Shown in pieces: positions 39,247 through 50,600 of a stretch of 64,000 nt of DNA. Origin of the DNA: Candidatus Propionivibrio dominans (GTDB taxonomy: Bacteria > Pseudomonadota > Gammaproteobacteria > Burkholderiales > Rhodocyclaceae). The notes under the pieces are model-generated. The model was not told the origin of the DNA, made no database searches, and saw nothing but the letters and a program-made list of their open reading frames with translations. Position numbers and translations under genes: made by a program. Each line of letters starts with the position of its first letter. Position 1 is the stretch's first letter. Where the stretch lies: the NCBI GenBank assembly GCA_016709335.1, contig JADJNC010000016.1, positions 54,548 through 118,547 of the forward strand. Reading direction: 5' to 3'.

Positions 39247-42042
39247 ATGGCTGATTACAAAAACACACTCAATCTGACCGATACCCCCTTCCCGATGCGG
39301 GGCGATCTCGCCAAACGCGAGCCGCAGTGGGTTGCACTGTGGCAGGAGAAAAAGCTTTACGAGCAGATTCGCCAGGCCGCGAAGGGACGCCCGCGTTTCA
39401 TCCTGCACGACGGTCCGCCCTATGCCAACGGCGACATCCATATCGGCCACGCGGTGAACAAGATTCTCAAGGACATCATCATTCGCTCGAAGACGCTGGC
39501 CGGTTTCGATGCGCCTTATGTCCCCGGCTGGGACTGCCACGGCCTGCCGATCGAGCACCAGATCGAGAAGCGGCACGGCAAGCACATTGCCGGCGACAAG
39601 GTGCGCGAACTGTCGCGTGCCTTTGCCGCCGAGCAGGTCGAACGCCAGAAAAAAGACTTCATCCGCCTCGGCATTCTCGGCGAGTGGGACAACCCGTACC
39701 TGACGATGGCCTTCAAGACCGAGGCCGACGAAATCCGTTCGCTCGGCAAAATCCTCGACAAAGGCTACCTCTACCAGGGGCTGAAGCCGGTGAACTGGTG
39801 CCTGGACTGCGCCTCGGCGCTGGCCGAGGCCGAAGTCGAATACGAGGACAAGAACTCGCCGGCCATCGACGTCGCCTTCGAGGTGCATCCCAACCACGCC
39901 GAAAAGATCGCCAAAGCCTTCGGCCTGACACACCTGCGCGGCCCGGCCTTTGCCGTGATCTGGACCACCACGCCGTGGACCTTGCCGGCCAACGAGGCGG
40001 TCAGCGCCCACCCTGAATTCGACTACGATCTGATCGACACGCCGAAGGGTTCGCTGATCCTCGTTCGCGAGCTGGCTGAGGCCTGTCTGGTACGCTTCGG
40101 CCTCGAAGGCACGGTGATCGGCTCGGCCAAAGGTGCCGCGCTTGAAAACGTGCTGCTCAGGCACCCCTTCCAGGAACGCGATGTGGCCATCATCTGCGGC
40201 ACGCACGTTACGCTCGAAGCCGGTACCGGCCTGGTGCATACGGCACCGGCGCATGGTGCCGACGACTACCAGATCGGCAAGGTCTATGGCCTGCCGGTCA
40301 ATAACCCGGTCGGCGACGATGGCCGGTTTCTCGCCGGCACGCCCGACCTCTCGGTCTCGCCGCTGGCCGGCAAGACGGTCTGGGAAGCCAATCCGCTGGT
40401 CCTGCAGGAACTCGAAGCCCGGGGACGCCTGCTCAAAATGGAGCGCATCACGCACAGCTACCCGCACTGCTGGCGGCACAAGACGCCGATCATCTTCCGC
40501 GCCACCACGCAGTGGTTCATTGGCATGGATCACAAGGACCGGGAAGACGCCGCCACGCTGCGCTGGATTGCCGAACGCGCCGTCGATGAAACGCAGTTTT
40601 TCCCGGCCTGGGGTCGAGCACGACTTGAGGCGATGATGAAAACCCGCCCCGACTGGTGCGTTTCGCGCCAGCGCAACTGGGGCGTGCCGATCCCCTTCTT
40701 TCTGCACCGGGAGACCGCTGCGCTGCATCCGCGCACCCCGGAACTGATCGAAGACGTCGCCCAGCGCGTTGAACAGGCCGGCATCGAAGCCTGGTTCTCG
40801 CTCGACGCCAGCGAACTGCTCGGTGACGAAAGCGCCCAGTATCGCAAGATGAGCGACACGCTCGATGTCTGGTTCGATTCCGGCGTAACGCATTCGAGCG
40901 TCCTGCGCGGTTCGCATCAGGCCCAACTCGCCTACCCAGCCGATCTCTATCTCGAAGGCTCCGACCAGCACCGCGGCTGGTTCCAGAGCTCGTTGCTCAC
41001 CGGCTGCGCCATTGACGGCCGCGCACCGTACAAGGCGCTGCTGACGCATGGCTTCGTGGTCGACGGCAAGGGGCTGAAAATGTCCAAGTCGAAGGGCAAC
41101 GTCATCGCACCGCAAAAGGTTTCCGACACCCTCGGCGCCGATATCCTGCGCCTGTGGACCGCTGCCACCGACTACTCGGGCGAGCTGTCGATTTCCGACG
41201 AAATCCTCAAGCGCGTCGTCGAATCCTACCGCCGCATCCGCAACACCCTGCGTTTCCTGCTCGCCAACACCTCGGATTTCGACCCGGTCAAAGACTTGCT
41301 GCCACCCGGGCAGTGGCTCGAAATCGACCGCTACGCACTGGCCATGACGCGCCAGTTGCAGGTGCAGTGCGCGGCCGACTATGACAAGTACGAGTTCCAC
41401 CGCGTCGTGCAGTCCCTGCAATCCTTCTGTTCCGAAGACCTCGGCGGGTTTTACCTTGATATCCTGAAGGACCGGCTATATACCACGGCCGCCAACTCTG
41501 GCGCCCGCCGCTCGGCGCAGAGCGCGCTGTGGCACATCACGCAGACTTTTGCGCAACTGATGGCGCCCATCCTTGCCTTTACCGCCGAGGAAGTCTGGCA
41601 AACGCTGACCGGCAAGACCGGGTCGATCATGCTGCAAACCTGGCAGCCGCTTCCCGTACCCGCTGCCGAAGCCGCGCTGCTCGACAAGTGGAGCAAGATC
41701 AGGCTCTACCGCGCCGAGGTCACGCGCGCCCTGGAGGAACTGCGCGTCGCCGGCCGGATCGGTTCCTCGCTGCAAGCTGAAGTCAGGATTCATGCCGATG
41801 GCGAAAAGTACGAGATCCTCGAATCGCTGGGCGACGATCTGCGCTTCGTCCTCATTTGCTCGACGGCCAGCATCGTGCGCAATGCGCAAGAAAAGCTTGA
41901 ATGCAGCGCGCTTGGTCATGCCAAATGCGAGCGTTGCTGGCACGTGCGCGAGGACGTAGGCGCCGATGCCGAACATCCGTACCTCTGCGGCCGTTGCCTG
42001 AGCAACCTCCATGGCGAAGGTGAAACTCGTGCCTGCGCGTAA
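39247..42042 (+). CDS. ileS: Isoleucyl-tRNA synthetase
   Basis: A 931-residue class Ia synthetase. The H-I-G-H motif is at residues 64-67 in [18 protein letters not shown], the K-M-S-K-S motif near residue 612 (LKMSKSKGN), the editing (CP1) domain contains [15 protein letters not shown], and the C-terminal zinc finger is [10 protein letters not shown]...CGRC, as in the bacterial IleS1 type. The start at 39247 follows the intergenic repeat; the upstream in-frame ATG would encode repeat sequence. The end overlaps lspA by 32 bases. Confidence 0.97.
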   Translation: MADYKNTLNLTDTPFPMRGDLAKREPQWVALWQEKKLYEQIRQAAKGRPRFILHDGPPYANGDIHIGHAVNKILKDIIIRSKTLAGFDAPYVPGWDCHGLPIEHQIEKRHGKHIAGDKVRELSRAFAAEQVERQKKDFIRLGILGEWDNPYLTMAFKTEADEIRSLGKILDKGYLYQGLKPVNWCLDCASALAEAEVEYEDKNSPAIDVAFEVHPNHAEKIAKAFGLTHLRGPAFAVIWTTTPWTLPANEAVSAHPEFDYDLIDTPKGSLILVRELAEACLVRFGLEGTVIGSAKGAALENVLLRHPFQERDVAIICGTHVTLEAGTGLVHTAPAHGADDYQIGKVYGLPVNNPVGDDGRFLAGTPDLSVSPLAGKTVWEANPLVLQELEARGRLLKMERITHSYPHCWRHKTPIIFRATTQWFIGMDHKDREDAATLRWIAERAVDETQFFPAWGRARLEAMMKTRPDWCVSRQRNWGVPIPFFLHRETAALHPRTPELIEDVAQRVEQAGIEAWFSLDASELLGDESAQYRKMSDTLDVWFDSGVTHSSVLRGSHQAQLAYPADLYLEGSDQHRGWFQSSLLTGCAIDGRAPYKALLTHGFVVDGKGLKMSKSKGNVIAPQKVSDTLGADILRLWTAATDYSGELSISDEILKRVVESYRRIRNTLRFLLANTSDFDPVKDLLPPGQWLEIDRYALAMTRQLQVQCAADYDKYEFHRVVQSLQSFCSEDLGGFYLDILKDRLYTTAANSGARRSAQSALWHITQTFAQLMAPILAFTAEEVWQTLTGKTGSIMLQTWQPLPVPAAEAALLDKWSKIRLYRAEVTRALEELRVAGRIGSSLQAEVRIHADGEKYEILESLGDDLRFVLICSTASIVRNAQEKLECSALGHAKCERCWHVREDVGADAEHPYLCGRCLSNLHGEGETRACA

Positions 42043-42535
42043 CATCGGAAGCTGGCTGACGCTGGCCGGAGTGATTATCGTCCTCGATCAGATCAGCAAG
42101 TGGATCGTTCTTGGCGCGTTGCAACCAGGCGATTCGCGCTATGTCGCCCCCTTCTTCAACTGGGTGCTGACCTTCAACAGCGGCGCGGCGTTCAGCTTCC
42201 TGTCCGATGCCGGCGGCTGGCAACGCTGGTTCTTCACCGTGCTGGCGCTCGGCGTCTCGGTCTGGATTGTCAGCTTGTTGCGCCGGCATACCAGCGAGTT
42301 CCGGCTCTCGCTGGCGCTCACCCTGGTGCTCGGCGGCGCGCTCGGCAACGTCATCGACCGCATCCGCTTCGGAGCGGTCGTCGATTTCATCCAGTGGCAC
42401 GTTGCCGGCTACTACTGGCCGGCGTTCAACATCGCCGATTCGGCGATCACCGTGGGTGCCATTTTGCTCGCCTGGGATCAATTAATGACGAAACCCGCTG
42501 CCGATAACGCGGTCAAAACCGGCCAGGACAAGTAG
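42011..42535 (+). CDS. lspA: Lipoprotein signal peptidase
   Basis: A 174-residue inner-membrane aspartic protease that removes signal peptides from lipidated prolipoproteins. Four membrane helices; the catalytic dyad aspartates lie in [16 protein letters not shown] and AFNIADSAI, with the conserved [12 protein letters not shown] loop. It overlaps ileS, the usual arrangement. Confidence 0.95.
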   Translation: MAKVKLVPARNIGSWLTLAGVIIVLDQISKWIVLGALQPGDSRYVAPFFNWVLTFNSGAAFSFLSDAGGWQRWFFTVLALGVSVWIVSLLRRHTSEFRLSLALTLVLGGALGNVIDRIRFGAVVDFIQWHVAGYYWPAFNIADSAITVGAILLAWDQLMTKPAADNAVKTGQDK

Positions 42536-42546
42536 GCAAGCAGTCT

Positions 42547-42656
42547 GTAGGTCGGGTTAGCGTAGCGTCCCCCAAGGGGATTTCCTGCGGGGCATAACCC
42601 GACAATAAATGTATTGTCGGGTTAATGTCGGGTTACGCTGCGCTAACCCGACCTAC
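42547..42656. repeat. GTAGGTCGGGTTA/TAACCCGAC double palindromic repeat
   Basis: GTAGGTCGGGTTAGCG...CATAACCCGAC, then CAATAAATGTATTG, then GTCGGGTTAATGTCGGGTTACGC...GCTAACCCGACCTAC. The outer ends are mirror images and the inner parts form additional hairpins, giving a long, foldable element between lspA and the FKBP gene. Confidence 0.85.
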
Positions 42657-42699
42657 GCCACTGCACCACGGTATTCCCTGCACTAAACAAGGTTTTAGG

Positions 42700-43146
42700 A
42701 TGAACAAACCAAGCCACTCCACCGTACGCCCCGACAGCTACCTGACGCTCCATTACCGCCTGTCTGACGATGCGGGAAACGAGTTTGTCAGCACCTTTGA
42801 CCTCTCTCCGGCAACGCTTCAAATGGGCGGTGGCCAGCTTGCCGAGCCGCTGGAAAAGTGCCTCATCGGGCTAGCGGCACAGCAGCGCCGTGTATTCCAG
42901 CTTGGCGCCATCGAGGCCTTCGGTGAATACAACCCGCAACTCGTCGAACGCATTGCACTTAGTGCCCTGCCCCCGGAAGTAGAACTTAAGGAAAACTCGC
43001 TGATCGAGTTTGGCGCGCCCGATGGCGGCGCCGGTTTTGCCGGGTTCCTGCGCGAACTGAACGAGACCACCGCCCTCTTCGACTTCAACCACCCGCTTGC
43101 CGGCAAGCCGATCTGCTTTGAGGTCGAAATCATCGGCATCATGTAA
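42700..43146 (+). CDS. fkpB: FKBP-type peptidyl-prolyl isomerase (FkpB/SlpA-like)
   Basis: 148 residues: [71 protein letters not shown] is the FKBP core interrupted by an insert-in-flap region, as in SlpA/FkpB. The normal neighbours are lspA and ispH. The start at 42700 follows TTTTAGGA; the longer open frame reads through the upstream repeat and is not used. Cytosolic prolyl isomerase/chaperone. Confidence 0.9.
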   Translation: MNKPSHSTVRPDSYLTLHYRLSDDAGNEFVSTFDLSPATLQMGGGQLAEPLEKCLIGLAAQQRRVFQLGAIEAFGEYNPQLVERIALSALPPEVELKENSLIEFGAPDGGAGFAGFLRELNETTALFDFNHPLAGKPICFEVEIIGIM

Positions 43147-43154
43147 GGACCTCC

Positions 43155-44078
43155 ATGCAAATCATTCTCGCCAACCCGCGCGGCTTCTGTGCCGGTGTCG
43201 AACGTGCCATAGCCATCGTTGAGTGCGCCATTGAAAAATTCGGCGCACCGATTTATGTCCGCCATGAAGTCGTACACAACAAGTATGTATGCGACGATCT
43301 GCGCGCCAAAGGTGCCATATTCATCGACGATCTGGCCGACGTGCCGAGCGGCAGCACGCTTGTTTTCAGCGCCCACGGCGTCTCGCAGGCCGTTCGCGCA
43401 GAAGCGGCAAAGCGCGGCCTGAAAATCTTCGACGCCACCTGTCCGCTGGTCACCAAGGTTCATGTCGAAGTCGGCAAGATGCGCAAGGAAGGCCGCGAAA
43501 TCATCATGATCGGACACAAGGGACACCCCGAGGTGGAAGGGACGATGGGGCAGAGCACGCAGGGGATGTACCTCGTTGAAACCGTGGCTGACGTAGACCA
43601 GCTTGCGGTCAGGGATGCCGCACGACTCGCCTACGTCACGCAGACCACGCTGTCGGTCGATGACGCCGAAAAGGTGGTCTCCGCCTTGCGCCAACGCTTC
43701 CCGGACATTGTCGGCCCGAAGCGCGACGACATCTGCTACGCAACGCAAAACCGTCAGGATGCCGTCAAGGAACTGGCCACCCGGACAGACATCGTTTTTG
43801 TCGTCGGCAGCCAGTCCAGTTCCAACTCCAACCGCCTGCGCGAAGTCGCCGAACTGCTCGGTACCAAAGCCTTTCTCATCGATCAGGCCGAACAGATCGA
43901 TCCGGTCTGGCTGCAAGGCATTGAGCGCGTTGGCGTCACCGCCGGCGCCTCGGCTCCGGAAGTGCTGGTTCAGAACGTGGTTAACCGGCTGAGCGGCGGA
44001 CAACCCGGCCAGGCCAGCCAACTGCAGGGCGTAGAAGAAAACGTGACCTTTGCGCTGCCGAAGGAGTTGCAGAAATGA
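43155..44078 (+). CDS. ispH: 4-hydroxy-3-methylbut-2-enyl diphosphate reductase
   Basis: The last enzyme of the MEP isoprenoid pathway (HMBPP to IPP and DMAPP), an Fe-S protein of 307 residues. Conserved cysteines are Cys12 in [14 protein letters not shown], Cys in [11 protein letters not shown] and Cys in [24 protein letters not shown] and the substrate-binding histidines ([20 protein letters not shown]) are present. It ends the ribF-ileS-lspA-fkpB-ispH cluster. Confidence 0.96.
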   Translation: MQIILANPRGFCAGVERAIAIVECAIEKFGAPIYVRHEVVHNKYVCDDLRAKGAIFIDDLADVPSGSTLVFSAHGVSQAVRAEAAKRGLKIFDATCPLVTKVHVEVGKMRKEGREIIMIGHKGHPEVEGTMGQSTQGMYLVETVADVDQLAVRDAARLAYVTQTTLSVDDAEKVVSALRQRFPDIVGPKRDDICYATQNRQDAVKELATRTDIVFVVGSQSSSNSNRLREVAELLGTKAFLIDQAEQIDPVWLQGIERVGVTAGASAPEVLVQNVVNRLSGGQPGQASQLQGVEENVTFALPKELQK

Positions 44079-44207
44079 GACACATTTGTCGCCACCAGGG
44101 GTAGTTCTGCAGGATGGATCGATCGCACAGGATTTGCTTCGCTGCACATTCCCCTTGATGAGTTGAGTGATAGCGCATCAACCAATAACGCCTGGCCCGG
44201 TTTCATG

Positions 44208-45540
44208 TCACCCAAACGGCTTATGGCGTTTTTTGGGCGGGATTTCCAGATAGGCGTCGGCAGTGAACCCTCTTCGCTGCGACAACAGATCTTCGCCATC
44301 GATACGTTGAGCGAGATCATCAATATCATTATCAGTCACCCGGCATTTTCTGAAGTGTTCTTGCCAGCGGTTGACGACGGCGATAATCCTCAATACTTCA
44401 GCAGCGGCCTCAAGAGGCGATAATCCGAACAATCTGCACTGCGACATTGCGTTCGACAAGGTTGATTCCCGACCGTCCGCACCAACGCCGAACTCCTGCT
44501 GCCCTTGCCCTGAGTTTGAAGGTAACACGTCGTAAGCGGGCGCCAGGCGGAGTCGGCCGGCGCGGCCTGCCTTGCCTGACCGGAGTCGGCTCCGGGGCCA
44601 GCAGCAAGGCATGATTCTTTTCGTGGTCGTCGGTATTGTCCATGAGAATATTGAAGACCATTCGACGGAACAACTCGACCATTTCGCGTTTATTTTCGCC
44701 ATGCGCCGTATTGCCGGCGCGGCGCAACAGTTGCGCAAGATTGGGATAGCCGAGATCCGGCGTATCTCCCGCAGTAACCAGCGCACGCAAAGCAGTACCC
44801 GCAGATAGGCAGTGGATACGCCGTGTTCCGTCACGATCAAAACGCCGAATCGCGATAGCGTTCTCTCCCAGCAGGGGCACCAGCCGGGTTTCCGCCACGC
44901 TAATGCCCGCCTGGCTGGCAAGCGTCATGCTCGCATGCTCGATGAGCGGCGCGTCGATGGGTTCGTTGTTAAAAAACTTGATAACCCACTGTGCGCCGTC
45001 AATTTCAATCAGCGCCTTGGGCTTTGCGCCGCCAAAGCTTCCCCCCGCAGCGACCATGCGCCGCTCCAGATCAGTGATCGGTTCTTTTCCATTGATCTTG
45101 GCAATGACTTCGCTCAGAAATTGAGCATTCTCCATCCGCGGTAGCGGCCCATTTCGCTGCGGCAGATACTCATCCTTTGCAGTTGAAACACCCAGCGCAC
45201 CGAAGCGGTCGTCACCTGCAAAGTACAAATATTCCATGAGTGACAAGCGGCTGGGCTTTTCGATGAATTGAATCACCCGCTCACCCCAGCGGTCGGGCCG
45301 TGCGTCATCGACAGCCCCAACAGCCACCCCCCTGCTGCGCGGAAAATGTTCAATCTCTACCAAAGGCAGGTCTTCGCTCAGGGCAAAGCCGGTTTGTATC
45401 CAGGCGCTGGCGTAAGTCAGCGAGACGCCCTGCCCCGCACTGACCAGGTTAAGCGTACCGACAAGTCGGGGCGAATCGGGGTCTTCCAGGAACCACAGGT
45501 AGAGCGTGTCGAATCAGGTTGCTCTGATCGGATCAGCCAT
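44208..45540 (-). pseudogene. HipA family Ser/Thr kinase toxin, interrupted
   Basis: HipA-like kinase. The N-terminal domain (FDTLYLWFLEDPDSPRLVGTLNLV...PRSRGVAVGAVDDARPDRWGERVI), the P-loop-like GGSFGGAKPKALIEIDG, the RFDRDG...RIHCLSAGTAL region and the catalytic NILMDNTDDHEKNHALLL are clear, and LAPAYDVLPS follows in another frame. Two lesions: an in-frame TGA at codon 9 (45514-45516), between MADPIRAT and FDTLYLW, and a frame change at about 44550. The start at 45540 overlaps the end of the hipB-like gene. Either the toxin is dead or these are consensus errors; the frame change resembles others in the window, while the TGA needs a substitution. Confidence 0.8.
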
Positions 45541-45912
45541 TTGAACCGACTTTAACTTCCCTGCGTTCAATGCGTGTCGCCGAAGAAGCTTTGGCACGGG
45601 CTTTGCCAAGGGCTACTGCTTCCCGCACATCGAGTTCCAGCGCCCCAGCGTCCGCTTCCGGCGATGCAAGATCGGCCAGCGCTCCGTCGCGACCGATCAG
45701 CCACAGCGCGCTGGCATAAATGCCCATGCCCACGCCGGGCTCACCGGCCTCAAGTCGCATCAGCGTGGGAACCGAAACACCAAGGCGAGTGGCCCAGGAA
45801 ACAAGCGATTCTTTCCTGCGCAGCCTGGCGACGGCCAGATCAGCGCCAAGGCGTTCGAGCGCCGATAGTGTGGACGGGGGAGTTGCATCAGCGCGATCGA
45901 GGTCTTGGGCAT
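45533..45912 (-). CDS. HipB-like XRE antitoxin, frameshifted
   Basis: Start at 45912 (MPKTSIALMQLP). One C missing from the run at about 45876 would join this to PSTLSALERLGADLAVARLRRKESLVSWATRLGVSVPTLMRLEAGEPG, a helix-turn-helix of the Cro/C1 type, followed by VGMGIYASALWLIGRDGALADLASPEAD, as in small HipB-like antitoxins. It would neutralise HipA and repress the operon. The stop codon overlaps the hipA start by eight bases. Confidence 0.75.
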
Positions 45913-46213
45913 AACAAAGATATTATTAATAAAATTGATTACATGCAAGTCTTTATTAATTTAATCGCATGTTATTAAAAACAGGAGGCTATCGGACCAC
46001 TTCCTCACCTACCCGCAATTTTCCACCGGTTATTGAATCGTAGGCCACAAAGATTGGGCATGACATGTGCCTTGGAAGCACCACACGCTGAGGAGTTTGG
46101 GGCGATTAAGGAGCATTTTTCGCTGGGCGCCCTCGACATTCCGCCTGACGTCGGGTTACGCCCATTGGGCTAACCCGACCTACTGTTTCTTTGCACTGAC
46201 AGGAGTTGCAGGC
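45913..46213. promoter_or_regulatory. AT-rich hipBA control region, then intergenic repeat
   Basis: About 70 bases upstream of the hipB-like start are strikingly AT-rich and contain two related blocks, AATTGATTACATGC and AATTTAATCGCATG, a candidate HipB operator with embedded promoter. The rest, up to the DUF3108 gene, has one GTCGGGTTACGC repeat and no gene that I can support. Confidence 0.5.
46150..46183. repeat. GTCGGGTTACGC-family palindromic repeat
   Basis: GTCGGGTTACGCCCATTGGGCTAACCCGACCTAC: the arms GTCGGGTTA and TAACCCGAC pair perfectly, and GCCCATTGGGC forms the inner stem. Confidence 0.85.
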
Positions 46214-47305
46214 CTAGCTGAAGTCCAGCGAGATCACCACCTGCTCGGTGATCACACCCTGGCGGTCGATATGGCGTACTTTCGCCGGCAAATAGTGCAA
46301 GTCGGGAACCAGCCACAGCTCGACGATTTCCGGGCTGTCGCTGGTCGAAAAAACCAGTTTGATGGTGCGCACCCCGCCGAGCGAGGGGATGATGAAGGAT
46401 TCGATACCGGCCAGGCGATACGTATAAAGACGGTGTGTCGCGCCGTCGGAGAGCCACAATTTGCCGCCGGTCAGAGCAGGCGGCTGCAGCATGAACTGAT
46501 ATAGCAGGCTCTGCCGGTCGAGAAGGCCATCGGGCATTCGGCCACTGCGCCCCTTGGGAGGCAGCGCAGATGAATTTTCCGGAACCTCCTTGAGCGCCAT
46601 CAGTCGCTCGGACACCGCCCCCTGTATCTGGAAAAGTATTGGGTTAAGTCCCTGTCTGCCGATGGTTCCCGAGATTTCAAGTTGCCACGGCTGGCCCTGG
46701 GCCGGGTCGCCGTCCTTGAGCACCTGTTTGATGCTTACCCCGTAATTCCCGCCAATATCGGAGACATAGCGGTGCTGCCCCGAGCCCGTCAATTGCCGGT
46801 CGGCACCTGAATAAATCTCGAAATCGATCGCAACCCGTTTGACCTGGCCGGTCAGCCCGGGCAATGGAACCCCGGGCGACTGATCTGCCGATTCTTTCGC
46901 AGGCGGGGAAGACGTCTGTACGCTGGCCGGGGCGGCGGGCTTTGCTTCAGATGGTTTTACCGTGACTTCCGGAATACTCGGCGGTTCTTGGGTTTTCGGC
47001 TCAGCCGGTTTTACCGGGACAACCGGCTTGGCGGCTTGTTGTTCAATCTTCCGGGCTACCCTGCTCTCTTGCGCAGACAACACGACTTCAGAAGCACTTT
47101 CCGCTGGCGGCTGGCCAGGAGTGGCGACTGTGGCTACAGGTGCCACCAGGCTGACTTGCAAAGGGCTGTGGCTTGTTGCCTTTTTGGCTGAAGAGAAGAA
47201 GCCGGGTCTCGACAGGACCCCGAAGTGCAGCAACAAGGAAACGCCCAGAGCCATCAGCAAGCGGCGCGTGGCAAGGTTCCTGTCGCTGTGTGCAAGGTTC
47301 AGCAT
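46214..47305 (-). CDS. DUF3108 domain protein, envelope-anchored
   Basis: 363 residues. An N-terminal membrane segment (RRLLMALGVSLLLHFGVL), a long Pro/Ala/Lys linker (about residues 50-150) and a C-terminal DUF3108 domain (VAIDFEIYSGADRQLTGSGQHRYVSDIGGNYGVSIKQVLKD ... YTYRLAGIESFIIPSLGGVRTIKLVFSTSDSPEIVELWLVPDLHYLPAKVRHIDRQG). The layout (TonB-like anchor plus Pro-rich spanner plus beta-rich domain) suggests a periplasmic location. The family function is not established. Confidence 0.85.
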   Translation of the reverse strand: MLNLAHSDRNLATRRLLMALGVSLLLHFGVLSRPGFFSSAKKATSHSPLQVSLVAPVATVATPGQPPAESASEVVLSAQESRVARKIEQQAAKPVVPVKPAEPKTQEPPSIPEVTVKPSEAKPAAPASVQTSSPPAKESADQSPGVPLPGLTGQVKRVAIDFEIYSGADRQLTGSGQHRYVSDIGGNYGVSIKQVLKDGDPAQGQPWQLEISGTIGRQGLNPILFQIQGAVSERLMALKEVPENSSALPPKGRSGRMPDGLLDRQSLLYQFMLQPPALTGGKLWLSDGATHRLYTYRLAGIESFIIPSLGGVRTIKLVFSTSDSPEIVELWLVPDLHYLPAKVRHIDRQGVITEQVVISLDFS

Positions 47306-47461
47306 GGCGGGCGGCTATCTGGAGGGAACATGGGGCTTGTCAGTCATTTTTAGCGCTTGTCATGCTCGCATTTTCTCACGTGGGAGCGGAATCAGTGCAG
47401 GGCGGGTTGGCGGCAGCAGCTCTGTGCCTACCATGCTCTTAACGCGACGGTTCGATAGGGT

Positions 47462-47516
47462 GTCGGGTTACGCTGTCGCTAACCCGACCTACGAACTACG
47501 AACTAACCCGAGCTAC
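47462..47516. repeat. GTCGGGTTACGC-family repeat, extended
   Basis: GTCGGGTTACGCTGTCGCTAACCCGACCTAC followed by a short duplication ACGAACTACGAACTAACCCGAGCTACGAAC, a partial second right arm. Confidence 0.8.
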
Positions 47517-47550
47517 GAACTCAGCTGATACCTGTCGGGCCGATAAAGCA

Positions 47551-47580
47551 CTGCGGCACCCGTAACGGTGCCGCAGTTTT
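47551..47580. terminator. Strong hairpin downstream of pilY1
   Basis: CTGCGGCACC and GGTGCCGCAG pair over ten bases around CGTAAC. The T-run (TTTT) favours the plus direction; on the minus strand the stem is followed by TGCTTTAT, so it would still be the first strong structure after pilY1. It lies in the 310-base gap between pilY1 and the DUF3108 gene, which holds nothing else but a repeat. Confidence 0.6.
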
Positions 47581-47615
47581 GTCAGGGTCTGGAGTGAAGC
47601 CTCGCCTGGCCGTTA

Positions 47616-50600
47616 TTATTGCTCCCTGATCAGCTCACGCCATGAGGTACGCCGGGTCACCGAGGCTGGTGCCGGCAATGGCGGCTCGCCAACGTCGATG
47701 CCGCCACCGGACAGCCCGGAGATGGCGAGCAGCCTGCCGCTCTTTGTCATTACCAGACTCAAGCCTGAAGCCAGCTGATTTGACAGGAATTTGCCGACAA
47801 TATTGTTCGACAATGGCGACTTGATGGCCCCTCCCGTCAGATAGTCGATGAAGTACTGGTAACTTGTCCCGCCCACGTCACATGCCTCCAGACTGGGCAC
47901 ATTGGTATTGAAGGCCAGCAGGCCCAGCGCCAGCGCTGGATCGGTATTGGCCCGCTCGGACGTCGTGATCAAATCGAAGAACCAGCCGCTATCCAACGCG
48001 AAATCAACCGGATTGGTTGTGCTGGTCCGGACCTGGGTTTCGGCACCAGATCGGGATCACAAATATTCTTCGCGGTACCGGCAGGGCAGTCAATCTCGGT
48101 CTGCACCTGGCGGATAAACCCTGCCGTGCTCCTGACGCCCGTCCGCGGTGCTCCCGGATTGTCATAAATCGCCGTTGCCGGCGTCGTGTTGGCTGCCCGG
48201 ACATCCTTGATCGCATAGAACGATTGCTGGCTGGTATCGCTGGCATCGTCCGCGGCAAGGAAACGCCCGGTACCGACATAAACGACCTTGACGTTGACTT
48301 TCGGAATCAAACCCACTTCCGGCTTGGTCGTGATCGGCTGCCGTATACCGGCACCGTCCTTGAGAATCGCCAGAAGCTGCGCATCGTAACCGTTATTGGC
48401 AACATCCAGACTGCCATTGGCATCACCCACTCCACCGATCGTATTATTGACGTCGAACCGCCAGAGGTTCCCCAGCAGGTCACCGCCATAAACCGCTTCA
48501 ACCGTATTGTCCGATGAGGGGTTGACGACCTGGGCGGTAATTTTTGCCAATCCGCTCGGGCTGGTGGTATCCCCTACCCCGGTCGAAATCGCTCGAATCA
48601 GCGCGCCAGTTGCCGCATTGATAACAAACAGCCGACCCGCCATCGCCGGTGGCCGCGTCATCGTTGGGAATGTTGTTGTACCCGGAAGTCACCAGCACGA
48701 CCCAGGTGCCATTGCTCAACTTGACGATCTGTGGATTACCGTAGGTATAGCCCAGATCGTCATTGGTGAATTCCCACAGAGCCTTCGGGGTGGTAGGGGT
48801 AGGGGTCGGGTCGGTAATATCCAGAGCGTAATAACCCCGCCCGCCGCGCGCCAGGCCGCCGACCAGAATCGTCTTCCATACCGCCAGTGCCGCATTGCCA
48901 CAGTCGCTGACACAGATATCGCCCACCACCGGCGTGGCATCGACATAGTAACGATGCTTGTTCTTGTAGTTTTTGTCCGCCAGCTTGTAAAGATTGGGTA
49001 TGACCATGGTCGGGATGTAGGCCCAAAGTTCCTGTCCGATAACGGTATCCGCGCCAACCGCAGTTGCCGCTGCCGGTGCGGCGTTTTCCGCTGCCGTCTG
49101 GTTGGCTGTTGTCGGGTTGAGGGAATACGCCGCACTGGCCGCGGCCGAGGCTTCGACCAGGGCTTCCGTTGCGGCACTGCCTCTGGCCGCGAAGGCATGC
49201 AGCATACCATCGTTGGCCCCAGCATAGACCACCGCTTGCCGTGTCGCCTGGGCCGCAACAAACGCACTGTACCCGGCATCCGCATAGCTGTAGAGCGGCT
49301 GGTTTACGTACACCGCCTGTGCGTTGACCAGGTCGCCCAGAACATGCTGGCGCTGCCGATAAAACTTGCTGTTGTCGTCGATCGCACCTTCATTGGTACG
49401 AACACCACGCAGGAATTCGACCAGATTGGCTCCGGTCGCCCCAAGTGCGTTGGCATTATCCTGGACCGTTGCAGGCAGGCAGGTATCGATCGAGGCACAG
49501 AGAAACTGGGTCAGCCCGGTGGGCGAGGTGGAAATATGCGGCGTCAGGAAATTGGCATTCGCTGCGAAATTCGCACTGGTAAAGGCCTTCAGCTTGGTGA
49601 CCGCGACACTGGAGTCAAAGGTCCAGATGTTGCGTGACGCGGGGGTTTTGGCATCGAGCTTGCCCTGAACCGCCCAGTCTGATGTTGCCGGAACAGCTCC
49701 GGTAAAGGGATTCAGGGTCTTGCGGAACAACTCGCCCGACCACTCCGATGAGGTGTACCTGCTGCTGAAGATATAGCTGTCGGCCGGAGAAAGGCTGGGG
49801 TTGCTGATGGTTGGCGACGCCGAAGCCCCGCCCACGGCATCTATCTGTTTCAACGCACCTGAAATGCTGTTCGACAGCGTCTTCGGGTCGGTCGCGCTGA
49901 AATAGGCGCCGTGTCCATTGACCCCGGCATGCCACAGGTCGTCGATGGTCGTTTGCTCGTCACCGGTAACTGCAGGGAAAGGCCAGTTGCAGTCGCCGGT
50001 GGACTGCCACGAGCAAACGCCATTGCCCGGATCGGCGGTAACGCTGTTGGCCGGCAAAAAGGGATCAAAGCCACGAACGGCCGCGAAGTCACTAGTAGAA
50101 CCTGTCGCAACGTCAAAGGGAGGCGCGTCCTTATATTTATCATCGAATTTCATGTAACCCGACGCCCCCAGTCCGAGGGTGAAAGTGACCATATGCTGGG
50201 TTTTGTTCGGATCCGATGTAGAGGTAGGCACATTGTTCAAGGCTGAAATCGGGCCCGGGGGATCCAAAGGCAACAGATCGTCCGCTGCCGAACAAAGCGC
50301 ATTGCCCGTCGTGGCCGGAGGCACAATGGCCCCGGTGCAATTGCCCAGTGCGGAGGTGCGCAAGTCGGTGCGGTAATAGTAGGAGGCCACATCGGCCAGC
50401 GTGTTGGTGGTACCCGTGCCGGCGATATCGACACAGGTCACGGTCTGCCAGTTATTACCGGCTGCTGCCGTCTGGGCTTGACAGCCCATAACCGTCGACG
50501 CCGAGGTAGTAATCGGGCAAATGGTTTTGACATAGTCGGGAGCAACGCCGGGGTTGACCGTCGTACAGGTCGTCGGATTGACCGGCGTCGGTCCCGTACT

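Noticed and set aside
39100..41421. 773-codon open frame antisense to ileS
   Set aside because: It mirrors a fully conserved ileS with HIGH and KMSKS motifs; its translation has no recognisable domain. Long antisense frames are expected from GC-biased codon use.
44163..44423. 86-codon plus-strand frame after ispH
   Set aside because: It is antisense to the HipA C-terminal domain, which is the better supported coding strand.
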